Under the pieces are notes generated by a model. The model worked only from the letters and a program-made list of their open reading frames with translations. It was not told where the DNA came from and ran no database searches. Shown one piece after another: positions 19,293 to 27,460 of a stretch of 64,000 bases of DNA. Position numbers and translations under genes: made by a program. Source of the DNA: Fibrobacterota bacterium. Its GTDB lineage: Bacteria; Fibrobacterota; Chitinivibrionia; Chitinivibrionales; Chitinispirillaceae. Location: positions 4,381-68,380 of the forward strand of contig JAEZKC010000105.1 of the NCBI GenBank assembly GCA_023436205.1, in the 5' to 3' direction. Within the stretch, counting starts at the first letter, position 1. The number at the start of each line of letters is the position of its first letter.

Positions 19293-21590
19293 TCATGCTA
19301 TCTTCTGATTTGCGCCTTGAGCCTGCCGGAAGGAAACCAGCATGCTTTTTATCTGATGCATCTCCGCCAGACTCAAAAGGTAGGCAAGCGTAGACTCCGC
19401 TCCCTGGTTCTCGTTGAGCCGGTCGACATGAAGCGCATCGCGACACCCCCCGCTTTCGGGATCGTACACCTGCACCCCCAGATCGTTGCGGCCCAGAAAC
19501 CAGTCAAAAGCCATCCCGGCCCTCTCCATCCAGAACTGATCCCCCGTCACCCGGAACGCCTCTATGCAGGCCGATACCATGGAGTAAGCCTCCAGAGGCT
19601 GCTGGTCGTAGCGCGCACACTGCCCCTCTCTGGGATAAAAACCGTTGCAGCCAATGGCACGAAAATACCCCTCCGGCGATGTCTGAACCTCCACAAGCCA
19701 GCGAAGACTTGTAAGCCCCACCTCCAGCGCCTCACCGTTACCGGTCCAGCGGCCGCTCAAAATAAGCGCATGAGGCAGCTTGGCATTGGAATAGGTGGCC
19801 ACCTCCTCAAACCAGGGCCAGCTCTTGCGGGCACACTTGCGGTAAACACCCAGGAGCCGCTCCGTAAGCTCCGTGCGTAAGGCATCCACCCGCCGATCAC
19901 CGCTGAGCCTGCGAAAACACTCGTGAATCCCCAAAAGAGAAAACGCCCAGGCACGGGGCGATTTTAGAGATGCCACCGCCGGCAACCCCTTTTCCATCAG
20001 CTGACCCGCAAGTTTCTGCACCCCCCGAAATCCCGATCTCCCGATAGCGGTCCCCAGGGCCCATAAAGCACGCCCGTGACTGTCCTCACTGCCCGCCTCC
20101 TCAAGCCACTGACGGGAAAAGCTCATGAAGTTGCGAAAACGACCATTCCCGGGGTTAAAGGCATGGTTGAGAAATGCAAGAGAGGTCACCGCGATCCTGC
20201 GCACCTCCGGTGAACTGTAACCCATATCTTCCAACAGTACCGCAAAAAGAAGCGCCCGGGCATTGTCGTCGGTGCAGTAGCCATGTTCAAAATCGGGAAT
20301 GTTGTATTTCGCGTGCTGAAACACCCCGGTGGAATCGGTCATGGAGGCCAGATGATCAAGCTTAATGTGAGGAAGGTTACTATCCTGCTGATCAAGAGTG
20401 TGAGCCGAAAAAACCTTTCGAACCATAGCCCCCCGACCAAGCCTGGCCTGCTCAAACACTTTGTAATAATGCTGCCCCACCCTTTCCCAGGTCATGCTCC
20501 GCCCCAGCATATACGCGGACTTGCGCATCGAATGGCGCTTCACCTCATCTCGAAGCAGCTCAATTGTGTGCCGGGCAATGGACTCATGATCGGCAAAGGG
20601 TACAAGCACCCCCCGTCCCTGCGAAAGCAGCTCCCGGGCATGCCAGTAAGGAGTGGAAATCACCGCCTTGCCTGATCCGAAACTGTAGGACAGGGTGCCG
20701 GAAGTTATCTGCGACTCGTTCAGATAGGGAGTTATGTAGATATCGGCAGCCCCGATAAACTCGTGAAGCTGCTCCGGTTCCACATAGCGGTTGTAAAAAA
20801 TGACATGCTTCTGCACCCCGTTTTTAATCGCCAGCCGCTCCAGATGAATCCGATAGGCTTCCCCCTGCTCCTGGATAAGCTTGGGATGAGTAGCCCCAAG
20901 CACAATATAGACTGTTTGAGGATATTCTCTAACTATTTGCGGAAGAGCATCCAGAACGTATTCAATTCCCTTGTTTGGGGATAGAAGCCCGAACGTGAGC
21001 AGCACATGCCTGCCCTCGACACAGAACACGTCTTTATAGAAATTAGAGTCCACAAAAGGAAGATCGGGAATGCCGTGAGGGATAAGGTCCACCTTTTCAT
21101 CGGGCACCTGATGCACCTCCCTCAGGAGATTACTCCCCATTTCGGTCATCACCACAAGCCGACTCGAAAGGCGTATAATCTCGTTCATCACCCGCCGCTG
21201 CTCATGGCCCGGATCTTTAAGCACCGTATGAAGTGTGGTAACCACCGGAGCCTTAAGCTCCCGCAGCAGGGCCAGAATGTGGCTCCCCGCATTCCCCCCG
21301 AAGATACCGTATTCGTGCTGAAGACAGACCACGTCCACTTCACTGAGATTGATGAATTCGGCCGCCCGCTGATAGGAGGACAGGTCCTTCTCATCCAGTT
21401 CAAAACGTACCTCTGAAGGGTAGCTGTAGTGGCCGGGATGATCGCTTACCGCCAGGGCGAAAGACTGCACCTCCCGGTGCTGAGCACTCACGCTCCCGAA
21501 CAGATCGGCGGTAAAGGTGGCGATACCGCAGCGACGGGGAACGTAGTTTCCAATGAAAGCCAGTTTTTTTATGGTCTGCACACTGTTCAC
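19293..21590 (-). CDS. GT4 glycosyltransferase fused to a C-terminal helical domain
   Basis: A 765-residue cytoplasmic protein. The first ~400 residues are a GT-B, GT4-type glycosyltransferase (CGIATFTADLF, LLTFGLLSPNKGIEYVLDAL, the GT4 donor-site region ITPYLNESQITSGTLSYSFGSG). Residues 430-750 form a helix-rich domain (GYCTDDNARALLFAVLLE ... DNARA) resembling an (alpha/alpha) toroid as in glycoside hydrolase-type enzymes. The GTG start has GGAG seven bases upstream. The fusion suggests synthesis and trimming, or sugar-chain binding, in one protein. A weak sigma-54-like site lies 76-90 bases upstream, so it may join the same regulon. Confidence 0.85.
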   Translation of the reverse strand: MNSVQTIKKLAFIGNYVPRRCGIATFTADLFGSVSAQHREVQSFALAVSDHPGHYSYPSEVRFELDEKDLSSYQRAAEFINLSEVDVVCLQHEYGIFGGNAGSHILALLRELKAPVVTTLHTVLKDPGHEQRRVMNEIIRLSSRLVVMTEMGSNLLREVHQVPDEKVDLIPHGIPDLPFVDSNFYKDVFCVEGRHVLLTFGLLSPNKGIEYVLDALPQIVREYPQTVYIVLGATHPKLIQEQGEAYRIHLERLAIKNGVQKHVIFYNRYVEPEQLHEFIGAADIYITPYLNESQITSGTLSYSFGSGKAVISTPYWHARELLSQGRGVLVPFADHESIARHTIELLRDEVKRHSMRKSAYMLGRSMTWERVGQHYYKVFEQARLGRGAMVRKVFSAHTLDQQDSNLPHIKLDHLASMTDSTGVFQHAKYNIPDFEHGYCTDDNARALLFAVLLEDMGYSSPEVRRIAVTSLAFLNHAFNPGNGRFRNFMSFSRQWLEEAGSEDSHGRALWALGTAIGRSGFRGVQKLAGQLMEKGLPAVASLKSPRAWAFSLLGIHECFRRLSGDRRVDALRTELTERLLGVYRKCARKSWPWFEEVATYSNAKLPHALILSGRWTGNGEALEVGLTSLRWLVEVQTSPEGYFRAIGCNGFYPREGQCARYDQQPLEAYSMVSACIEAFRVTGDQFWMERAGMAFDWFLGRNDLGVQVYDPESGGCRDALHVDRLNENQGAESTLAYLLSLAEMHQIKSMLVSFRQAQGANQKIA

Positions 21591-21665
21591 GGATACTCCG
21601 GGATCATGGCTTGAATTTTTCGGGAATGGTTTTGTTGGTGAGAGCTCCCGAAAAGTGAGATGAAA

Positions 21666-21680
21666 GCAAAAGGCATGCTG
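21666..21680 (-). promoter_or_regulatory. Weak sigma-54-like motif upstream of the GT4 fusion gene
   Basis: The minus strand reads CAGCATGCCTTTTGCT. The spacing and TTGC match a -24/-12 promoter, but the GG is AG. The motif resembles the one at 18554-18570, and both regions contain the 12-mer GAGCTCCCGAAA (18571 and 21641 areas), which might be an activator site. Confidence 0.35.
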
Positions 21681-21879
21681 ATCATCTAAGAGGGAGCAGG
21701 GCGAGCGAGTGATGCCGCCATTTTTAATATAAACGTGGCAGAAACAGTTTTCAAGTTATGTAATTTTTTCGAGAGCACTCACCTACCATTTCTTCTCCCG
21801 ATCTTCCGACCTTCCCGTTTCTGCGGTCTCTGGTCTCCGGCCTCTGGCTTCCAGCTTCTCGATTGTTTATATTCTCCTC

Positions 21880-22197
21880 ATGCAGCTTGCTCAAGAATAC
21901 GCCGATCAAATTATTGAATCCTGCAGATCCGTTTTCAATTCGTTACCCGGAAAAGTAGTGGTTTACCTGTTCGGGTCCCGGGCAAGAGCGGAAGCACGCA
22001 GAGCTTCAGATGTGGATCTGGCCATTGAATCTGACGTGCCCCTGGGACATAGTATAACCGTTTTCAGAGATTTGCTGCATGAATCCACAATTCCCTTTGA
22101 GGCGGATATAATAGATTTGTCAACTGTGGACCGGTTCATGAAAGAAAACATTTTAAGAGAGGGAAAGGTCCTGTGGCAAAAGCAGTCCAAATTCTAA
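21880..22197 (+). CDS. MNT-type nucleotidyltransferase (TA antitoxin component)
   Basis: A 105-residue minimal nucleotidyltransferase with YLFGSRARAEARRASDVDLAI, the GSx10DxD active site, plus a third carboxylate in FEADIID. In MNT/HEPN modules this protein neutralises the HEPN ribonuclease, in some systems by AMP transfer. The HEPN gene overlaps its end by 25 bases. The pair opens the TA island that separates the exopolysaccharide locus from the surface-polysaccharide cluster. Confidence 0.9.
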   Translation: MQLAQEYADQIIESCRSVFNSLPGKVVVYLFGSRARAEARRASDVDLAIESDVPLGHSITVFRDLLHESTIPFEADIIDLSTVDRFMKENILREGKVLWQKQSKF

Positions 22198-22562
22198 GCG
22201 TATGCGAAAAGGCACTTGCATCTCTGGAAAGCATTCTTGCCCTCCCTGAAGATGAAATTGTAAGAGACGCGTCCATTCAAAGATTTGAATACACTGTTGA
22301 AACCTTTTGGAAGATGCTCAAGGCCTACCTTTATGAACAGGAAGGAATCGAATGCAATTCGCCTAAGAGCTGCATGCGAAAAGCTTTCGAGATCAATCTG
22401 CTCAATGAATCAGATGCTGGAGTAGCTTTGCAAATGTGCGATGACCGAAACCTCACTTCCCATACCTATATTGAAGCAATCGCAAAAATCATCTACTCAC
22501 GGCTGAAAATTTATGTTACTCTCATGAAAAACACGCTGAATGGAGTTCGCATACGCATCTAG
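22173..22562 (+). CDS. HEPN protein, HI0074-type substrate-binding partner
   Basis: A 129-residue all-helical protein of the nucleotidyltransferase substrate-binding (HI0074) family. The HEPN motif RxxxxH is visible in DDRNLTSHTYIEA. It starts with GTG inside the end of the MNT gene, the usual coupling for such pairs. The family acts either as toxin (RNase) or as a non-toxic partner of the nucleotidyltransferase; the intact R and H favour a functional HEPN. Confidence 0.88.
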   Translation: MAKAVQILSVCEKALASLESILALPEDEIVRDASIQRFEYTVETFWKMLKAYLYEQEGIECNSPKSCMRKAFEINLLNESDAGVALQMCDDRNLTSHTYIEAIAKIIYSRLKIYVTLMKNTLNGVRIRI

Positions 22563-22790
22563 CAGCCAATAATTCTTTATTCGATAAATTTTAAACCAGA
22601 ATAGAAGCCGCAGGGCAGCCAATTCGCCCTTCAATTCCTCCCGTCTCCTACTTCCTCCCGGACTTCGCCCAAGACTCTAAAAAAAGTAACTAAAATGTAC
22701 CTTTTGTTTTTTGGTTCTCTCCTACTATATTGCAATTAGACCCGCTGGTAAAATCGATATTTACTTATACAAAGTCCAAGGAGCTGCACC

Positions 22791-23513
22791 TTGTCGAGCG
22801 CAATTCAGAAAAGCCTTTCCAGACGCAAAAATAGAGGCGGCATGCTGGATGCCCTGCTTTTCGCCTTTCCCCTGAAACTCAGCAGCGGCTCCGAGCAAAA
22901 AGACAAAAGGTGTCCTGTCAACTGCCCCACCTGCCTCAAGTGCACCACCCCGGAACTCCCACCGGAAGTCATGGACTGGGCCTGCTTTACAGATATTATA
23001 AACAGGATGGGGCCCTACATCTCCCGGGTAAAACTGCAGGGGATAAGTACCGCCTTGCACTTCCCCCGAATTCTGGAGATGATCCGCTTTGCCCGCAAAC
23101 AGGATGTGTACACGAACTACTTCACCGACGGAAAGGAAATGAAGAGCTGGCTTGCCCAGGGACTTATCGAGGCTGGTCTTGACGAAATCACTTTTGTTTT
23201 CGACAGCACGGGAAATCATGCCCTCACCCAGCAGCGCCGTGGCCGGCCTTACGAACAGGAAAAAAAAGCCCTTACCAGCTTCTGCAAAGTTAAGCAAATC
23301 AGCAAAGCAGCCTATCCGCTGGTATCTCTGCAGTGGCGAAAACTTCCCCACAACGAGCACGAGATTCCGTCTCTTGAAAAATTTGCAAAAGAGATCACAA
23401 ACGAAGAAGTGCGCTTTAGAATTAATACAGGCAGCTGTTCATCTTCGGAAAAAGAGAAAAACCTCGAAGTGGTAGTCAGCGAAGAGGGCGTGAGGCTTCA
23501 GACTTTGGAGTAG
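22791..23513 (+). CDS. Short radical-SAM-like protein
   Basis: A 240-residue protein with CPVNCPTCLKC (residues 42-52), containing the CxxxCxxC iron-sulfur motif of radical SAM enzymes, followed by beta-alpha units typical of a partial TIM barrel (RVKLQGISTALHFPRILEMIRFA, VYTNYFTDG, LDEITFVFDST). The TTG start is supported by AAGGAG nine bases upstream. It lacks a SPASM or other auxiliary cluster domain, and the usual GGEP motif is altered to QGIST. Its substrate is unknown. It stands alone next to the TA island; an intergenic repeat copy begins 30 bases after it. Confidence 0.7.
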   Translation: MSSAIQKSLSRRKNRGGMLDALLFAFPLKLSSGSEQKDKRCPVNCPTCLKCTTPELPPEVMDWACFTDIINRMGPYISRVKLQGISTALHFPRILEMIRFARKQDVYTNYFTDGKEMKSWLAQGLIEAGLDEITFVFDSTGNHALTQQRRGRPYEQEKKALTSFCKVKQISKAAYPLVSLQWRKLPHNEHEIPSLEKFAKEITNEEVRFRINTGSCSSSEKEKNLEVVVSEEGVRLQTLE

Positions 23514-23543
23514 ATGTTCGGGTTACGTATAACTTCTATTTTG

Positions 23544-23676
23544 CTTACGGCGAAGACGCCTGTCAGGACACCAGAACCCTCCCCCGCATTGAAAATACCG
23601 GTGTACATAGTCATCGGAGTCTATCGAACACGACATCTGAGGAGCGCTTCTTCCATTCGCGCCCATTTGGGGTTAC
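23544..23676 (+). repeat. Interspersed TA-island repeat, copy A
   Basis: Shares the conserved start TACGGCGAAGACGCCT, the middle CATAGTCATCGGAGTCTATC and the block CATTCGCGCCCATT with copies at 25691, 27142 and 28106. It lacks the downstream inverted arm seen in the others. It lies between the radical-SAM gene and vapC. Confidence 0.8.
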
Positions 23677-23680
23677 GCAC

Positions 23681-24070
23681 TTAAGGTGAAAGCAGTGGAA
23701 GACCGGGAATCACGCTGAAATGTTTATCGTAGGTCACCAGTCGGGAGCCTGTTTCCATTGCAGCTGCGGCAATCCAGATATCGTTGGCGGGAATAGGTGT
23801 GCCCTGCTCACGAAGTAATTTAACCAGCAACCCATAGCGGTCAGCAACATCTTTATCGATCTCGACTATTTTAACACCTGGCAATTCTAGAAAAGACTCC
23901 AGCTCTCTGAGGTTTTGTTCTAATTTACTTCCGATTCGAAACCCCGCATACAATTCACCTAACACAGTAACAGAAACAAAAACAGTCCTGGCGTTTTCGA
24001 CGATCTCCATGAGTGGTTCTATTTGAAGAGCAAGTCGGGTGTAGGCGTTTGTATCAAGCAAAACCTTCAT
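23681..24070 (-). CDS. vapC: VapC-type PIN-domain toxin
   Basis: A PIN ribonuclease of about 129 residues from the ATG at 24070, which overlaps the antitoxin stop in an ATGA. The acidic active site is visible: VLLDTNAYTRL, the glutamate in VTVLGELYAGF, NDIWIAAAAM and LVTYDKHF. VapC toxins cut specific RNAs, often initiator tRNA. Together with the upstream ribbon-helix-helix antitoxin it forms a complete VapBC/FitAB-type module on the minus strand, opposite to the other modules of the island. Confidence 0.9.
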   Translation of the reverse strand: MKVLLDTNAYTRLALQIEPLMEIVENARTVFVSVTVLGELYAGFRIGSKLEQNLRELESFLELPGVKIVEIDKDVADRYGLLVKLLREQGTPIPANDIWIAAAAMETGSRLVTYDKHFSVIPGLPLLSP

Positions 24071-24333
24071 TTTCTCCACATTTCTTCATCAATTGATTCA
24101 AACAAAGCGGTATCACGTTCAAACTCTTCTGCTTCTTTCTTTGTCCACTTGGAAATAACGCTTCTCACGTCACGCTGTTTCCCTGAGGTCTCCAGTGCAG
24201 TATCGCCCAGCCCCACAGCCTTTTGAAGCAGATCGATAACTGCTTTATTGAGGCTCCGATGAGATTCCTGAGCAATTTTGCGAAGGCGCTGTTCAACCGG
24301 TTTTGGGATTCCCCGAAGAGTAAGTGTATTCAT
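24067..24333 (-). CDS. Ribbon-helix-helix antitoxin (FitA/VapB-like)
   Basis: About 88 residues from the ATG at 24333, with GGAG upstream; a start four codons earlier is possible. The N-terminus (LTLRGIPKPVEQRLRKIAQESHRSLNKAVIDLLQ) is a ribbon-helix-helix DNA-binding domain of the FitA/CopG type, and the acidic C-terminus should wrap the PIN toxin. Autoregulation of its own promoter is expected for the family. Confidence 0.88.
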   Translation of the reverse strand: MNTLTLRGIPKPVEQRLRKIAQESHRSLNKAVIDLLQKAVGLGDTALETSGKQRDVRSVISKWTKKEAEEFERDTALFESIDEEMWRK

Positions 24334-24454
24334 AAGTGACTCCATTTCGCATGCACTAATAGCTCCACTTTAATATAGCACACTTTTTAGTGAATATGCA
24401 ACTGATAAGCCGATTTCGGCCTCAGCCTGCTCCATTTAATCGTAAGGCGTAAAT

Positions 24455-24802
24455 GGTAGATACAAGTGGCTTTTGAGAGACATGAATTAGAGAAATACCG
24501 TGAAGGCTGGATGGAACGGGAATCGGAAGAGGTCAGCGCCAATACCCGGCTTCGGGAGAAAGCTTTATCCGAGGTTATAATAATTTCTCAGATCCTTACA
24601 GCCAGATATAGAGTCGAAAAAATTATTCTGTTCGGCTCACTTCTGGATGAGAACCGCTTCAGTACCGCTTCCGACATCGATATCGCCGTAGAGGCTCGAG
24701 AAAAGTGTCTATTTCACTGCTCTGGGAGAACTCCTTATGGAAAGTTCATTTGAAATAGATCTGGTTCCGGTTGAAGATGCCTCTCCGCTGCTCCTGCAGC
24801 GC
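24455..24802 (+). pseudogene. Broken copy of MNT nucleotidyltransferase
   Basis: This stretch is nearly identical to 26209-26558, which holds the start and most of an intact MNT gene. A GTG start at 24466 and the active-site residues (ILFGSLLDE ... ASDIDIAVE) are preserved. Two bases (GG) are missing after GCCGTAGAGG, so the frame shifts and ends at 24753; the similarity stops at CTGCAGCGC. No HEPN partner follows. It is a truncated, frameshifted duplicate. Confidence 0.88.
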
Positions 24803-24960
24803 ATCTTTTCCTTGGTGGTCATTTGCTCTCCCGCTCTGAATTACACATACTTATTCTCTCAATATACTACCAATGAGGAGCCAAGAGAAATGCGGGGTTT
24901 AATCCACTGCACGTAATCCAATAAAGATTACGTTTTTGTGAATGTTTGAAGGAGAGAATA

Positions 24961-25130
24961 ATGTCTTTAAAGATCAGTGTAGTCATAGAAAAAGATGATA
25001 ATGGCTACTTTGCATTTTGTCCTGAGCTGGAGGGTTGCACTCTCAGGGAAAAAGTTTTGAAGAAGCCTTGTCAAATATCCGGGAAGCGGCAGAGCTCTAT
25101 CTTGAGACTCTAACCGATGAAGAAAAATGA
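24961..25130 (+). pseudogene. hicB: HicB-like antitoxin, frameshifted
   Basis: The frame from ATG 24961 reads MSLKISVVIEKDDNGYFAFC and then PELEGCTL, a HicB N-terminus with YFAFCPELEGC. After GGTTGCACTCT a missing base shifts the frame; in the other frame it continues QGKSFEEALSNIREAAELYL and then ETLTDEEK before a stop at about 25130, which is the expected HicB helix. A good ribosome binding site (AAGGAGAG) precedes it. One base restores a normal ~57-residue antitoxin domain. Confidence 0.8.
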
Positions 25131-25176
25131 TTATTGTTAAGCAAAGAGATCCTTACTACCTCACTAGAGGTTCACA

Positions 25177-25326
25177 GTGGCTAAACTTCAAAGGATGACT
25201 GCTCCCGAAGCGGAAAAGCTTTTGTTCTCACATTGCTTTGTTCTTGTAAGAACCAAAGGAAGTCATAGAATCTATACTTCAGGGTCTGTCAGGGTTGTCA
25301 TACCGTTCCATTCAGGAGAATTTTAA
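25177..25326 (+). pseudogene. hicA: HicA-like toxin, C-terminally disrupted
   Basis: GTG at 25177 opens a 49-residue frame with the HicA core: FVLVRTKGSHRIY (active-site histidine in GSH) and VVIPFHSGEF. It stops where HicA proteins normally continue with KxGTLRxIL; a +1 frame directly after reads FKSGNSALIHP, a likely remnant. It lies 46 bases after the hicB remnant. Both partners are damaged, so the module is probably dead. Confidence 0.75.
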
Positions 25327-25432
25327 ATCCGGTAACTCTGCTCTCATTCACCCTTGAATCATTTCTGAAACAACCCACTCTGCTTTTACGAATTCCTTTA
25401 ACAGATTCTCCCCGAATACTATCTTTTCTTTC

Positions 25433-25651
25433 ATGAGCACAGAAAACCAACAATACCAAATCCCGGTTAAAAGCAATGATCCTTCGCGCTATGCTCATCT
25501 TACCCCGGCTCAAAAATGGGAACAGGCGGTAAAACTACGTGAAATGGCCTGGAGTCTCAAAAAAGCCGCAATCAAGCAAAGCCACCCTGACTGGAGTAAT
25601 GAGCAGGTGCTGAAGGCCGTTCGGGAGATTTTCCTGTATGCATCAACCTGA
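25433..25651 (+). CDS. Small conserved-looking protein of unknown function
   Basis: A 72-residue protein from ATG, with a polar N-terminus and then a helical part (HLTPAQKWEQAVKLREMAWSL, QSHPDWSNEQVLKAVREIFL). I recall similar small proteins encoded beside nucleotidyltransferase-type toxins, but I cannot assign a family safely. In this TA island it may be an orphan antitoxin whose partner is lost. Confidence 0.6.
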   Translation: MSTENQQYQIPVKSNDPSRYAHLTPAQKWEQAVKLREMAWSLKKAAIKQSHPDWSNEQVLKAVREIFLYAST

Positions 25652-25690
25652 TCTGCTGCCATTTAATCAGGAATACCCTGATCTCTTTTT

Positions 25691-25946
25691 GTAACGGCGA
25701 AGACGCCTCTCAGGACACACAGCACCCTTCCCCGCATCGATACCTCCGGCGTAAATAGTCATCTGAGTCTATCGAACACGACATCTTTAGCCCCTCCTCC
25801 ATTCGCGCCCATTCGTGTTATTCGCGGTTTAACTCCTGAGAAATCAACCGCTAATGGCGCCAATAGACGCGAATGGGGAGCTGATCAGTTGCACAATTCT
25901 TCCGCTCCTGACTCTTTGAACTTTGTGCCCTCAGTAGATAAATTCC
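25691..25946 (+). repeat. Interspersed TA-island repeat, copy B
   Basis: A full-length copy starting GTAACGGCGAAGACGCC. The block CCTCCTCCATTCGCGCCCATT (25792 area) is partly complementary to ACGCGAATGGGGAGC (25867 area), so the middle can fold into a long imperfect stem. It ends with a segment shared with copy D (CTTTGTG...AATTCC). The gap 25652-26219 holds this repeat and no gene I can support. Confidence 0.85.
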
Positions 25947-26219
25947 GGATCCTATTCTCGACTTACAAAAACTCTGAAGCATTGACGAATATTGTGTTCT
26001 GAAGCTAAAAGACGGCTTTAGAAAAAAAACCAGGCGTTTTCTGCTGCTACATGGTTGATTTTATGGTGAAACCCGTGGTCCGACCCCCAAATAAGAAAAA
26101 TCGGCATTTCGTAATTTTAGCATATGGTATATATTTGTTTATAGGGTATAACTGCTAATTGGTGTATCTTGAACAAATAAATTCATCATCATTGGCATTT
26201 ACCAATAAGGTAGATACAA

Positions 26220-26627
26220 GTGGCTTTTGAGAGACATGAATTAGAGAAATACCGTGCAGGCTGGATGGAACGGGAATCGGAAGAGGTCAGAGCCAATACC
26301 CGGCTTCGGGAGAAAGCTTTATCCGAGGTTATAAAAATTTCTCAGATCCTTACAGCCAGATATAGAGTCGAAAAAATCATTCTGTTCGGCTCACTTCTGG
26401 ATGAGGACCGCTTCAGTGCCGCTTCCGACATCGATATCGCCGTAGAGGGGCTCGAGAAAAGTGTCTATTTCACTGCTCTGGGAGAACTCCTTATGGAAAG
26501 TTCATTTGAAATAGATCTGGTTCCGGTTGAAGATGCCTCTCCGCTGCTCCTGCAGCGCTTGAAAAATGGAAAGGTAATTTATGAAAAAGGAAAGAATCCC
26601 CGAGCTCAGAGCGGAAATCAACAGTGA
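26220..26627 (+). CDS. MNT-type nucleotidyltransferase (intact copy)
   Basis: A 135-residue protein with an N-terminal helical extension (about 1-45) and the nucleotidyltransferase core ILFGSLLDEDRFSAASDIDI (GSx10DxD) plus the third aspartate in FEIDLVP. The GTG start is shared with the broken copy at 24466. Its end overlaps the next gene by 47 bases. It is the expected antitoxin or modifying partner of the HEPN protein downstream. The first variable residue of the motif is GSL rather than the usual GSR. Confidence 0.88.
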   Translation: MAFERHELEKYRAGWMERESEEVRANTRLREKALSEVIKISQILTARYRVEKIILFGSLLDEDRFSAASDIDIAVEGLEKSVYFTALGELLMESSFEIDLVPVEDASPLLLQRLKNGKVIYEKGKNPRAQSGNQQ

Positions 26628-27066
26628 ACTCCTGAATCTTGCCGACCTGGTAAAATCACTGGGTGTGCAGCGGGACCGCATCCCTGAAGATCGGGAGCTG
26701 CGTTCAGTTTTTCTGGAAAGCAGTGCCCTGAAACTGCATAATTTTTACACCGGTATTGAAAGAATGTTCCGCAAGATTGCAGAAGATCTTAACGGCGGGC
26801 TGCCACCATCTTCTGAATGGCACAAACGGCTGCTTTTATCAATGTCGCTTGATCTTGATTCGATCAGACCGGCGGTGATATCCAGGGAAACCCTCAGCCA
26901 ACTGGAGGATTATCTTGCTTTCAGGCATGTAGTCCGTAACATTTACGGGTTCGAGATAAAAGAGGAAAAACTGTTTCCCCTTCTGAAAAAGATTGATGCC
27001 GTATGGAAAGATTTTTATCAGGATATGAAGAAATTTCTTCTGTTCTTAAGTGATATGCAGCAGTAA
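26581..27066 (+). CDS. HepT-like HEPN protein with altered catalytic motif
   Basis: A 161-residue all-helical protein of the HepT-like family, overlapping the MNT gene. In relatives the RNase motif reads RHxxRHxY, i.e. R-x4-H-x-Y; here it is YLAFRHVVRNIYG, with asparagine (AAC) in place of the catalytic histidine. Arginine and tyrosine are kept. The RNase activity may therefore be lost, or the neighbouring histidine may substitute. The MNT partner looks intact, so the pair may have a changed role or an inactivated toxin. Confidence 0.85.
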   Translation: MKKERIPELRAEINSELLNLADLVKSLGVQRDRIPEDRELRSVFLESSALKLHNFYTGIERMFRKIAEDLNGGLPPSSEWHKRLLLSMSLDLDSIRPAVISRETLSQLEDYLAFRHVVRNIYGFEIKEEKLFPLLKKIDAVWKDFYQDMKKFLLFLSDMQQ

Positions 27067-27141
27067 TCCCGGTCGCAGTCACTTACCTGTTTACAATCAA
27101 CGCATTGAATGCAAGATCCGAATTCAAACCAAAATACTCTT

Positions 27142-27349
27142 ATTAACGGCGAAGACGCCTCTTAGCTCACCAGCACCCTCCCCCGCATTGAAGCATTAAG
27201 CGTACATAGTCATCGGAGTCTATCGACCACGACTTCTGAAGCCCCTTTTCCATGCGCGTCCATTCCGTGGTTTAATACCTGAAAAATCAATCACTAATGG
27301 CACCAATGCACGCGAATGAGGAGCTGAAGCTCTCAGTGAGAAGAATTCG
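27142..27349 (+). repeat. Interspersed TA-island repeat, copy C
   Basis: Starts TATTAACGGCGAAGACGCC and keeps CATAGTCATCGGAGTCTATC and the inverted arm CACGCGAATGAGGAGCTGA. A piece present in B and D is missing near the end (it jumps to CTCAGTGAGAAGAATTC). The gap 27067-27460 holds only this repeat. Confidence 0.85.
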
Positions 27350-27460
27350 GCTCCACTGTCTGGGTTTCCTAACAACTAAACTACCTTTAGGACACTGCTA
27401 ACAAAAGAAAGGTCCTTATTTTGCTTTAATAATTATTCTTCCGTAATCATGGGGGAATAG

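Noticed and set aside
22761..23360. 199-residue minus-strand ORF
   Set aside because: It is the antisense shadow of the radical-SAM-like gene; the plus-strand frame has the cysteine motif and a good ribosome binding site.
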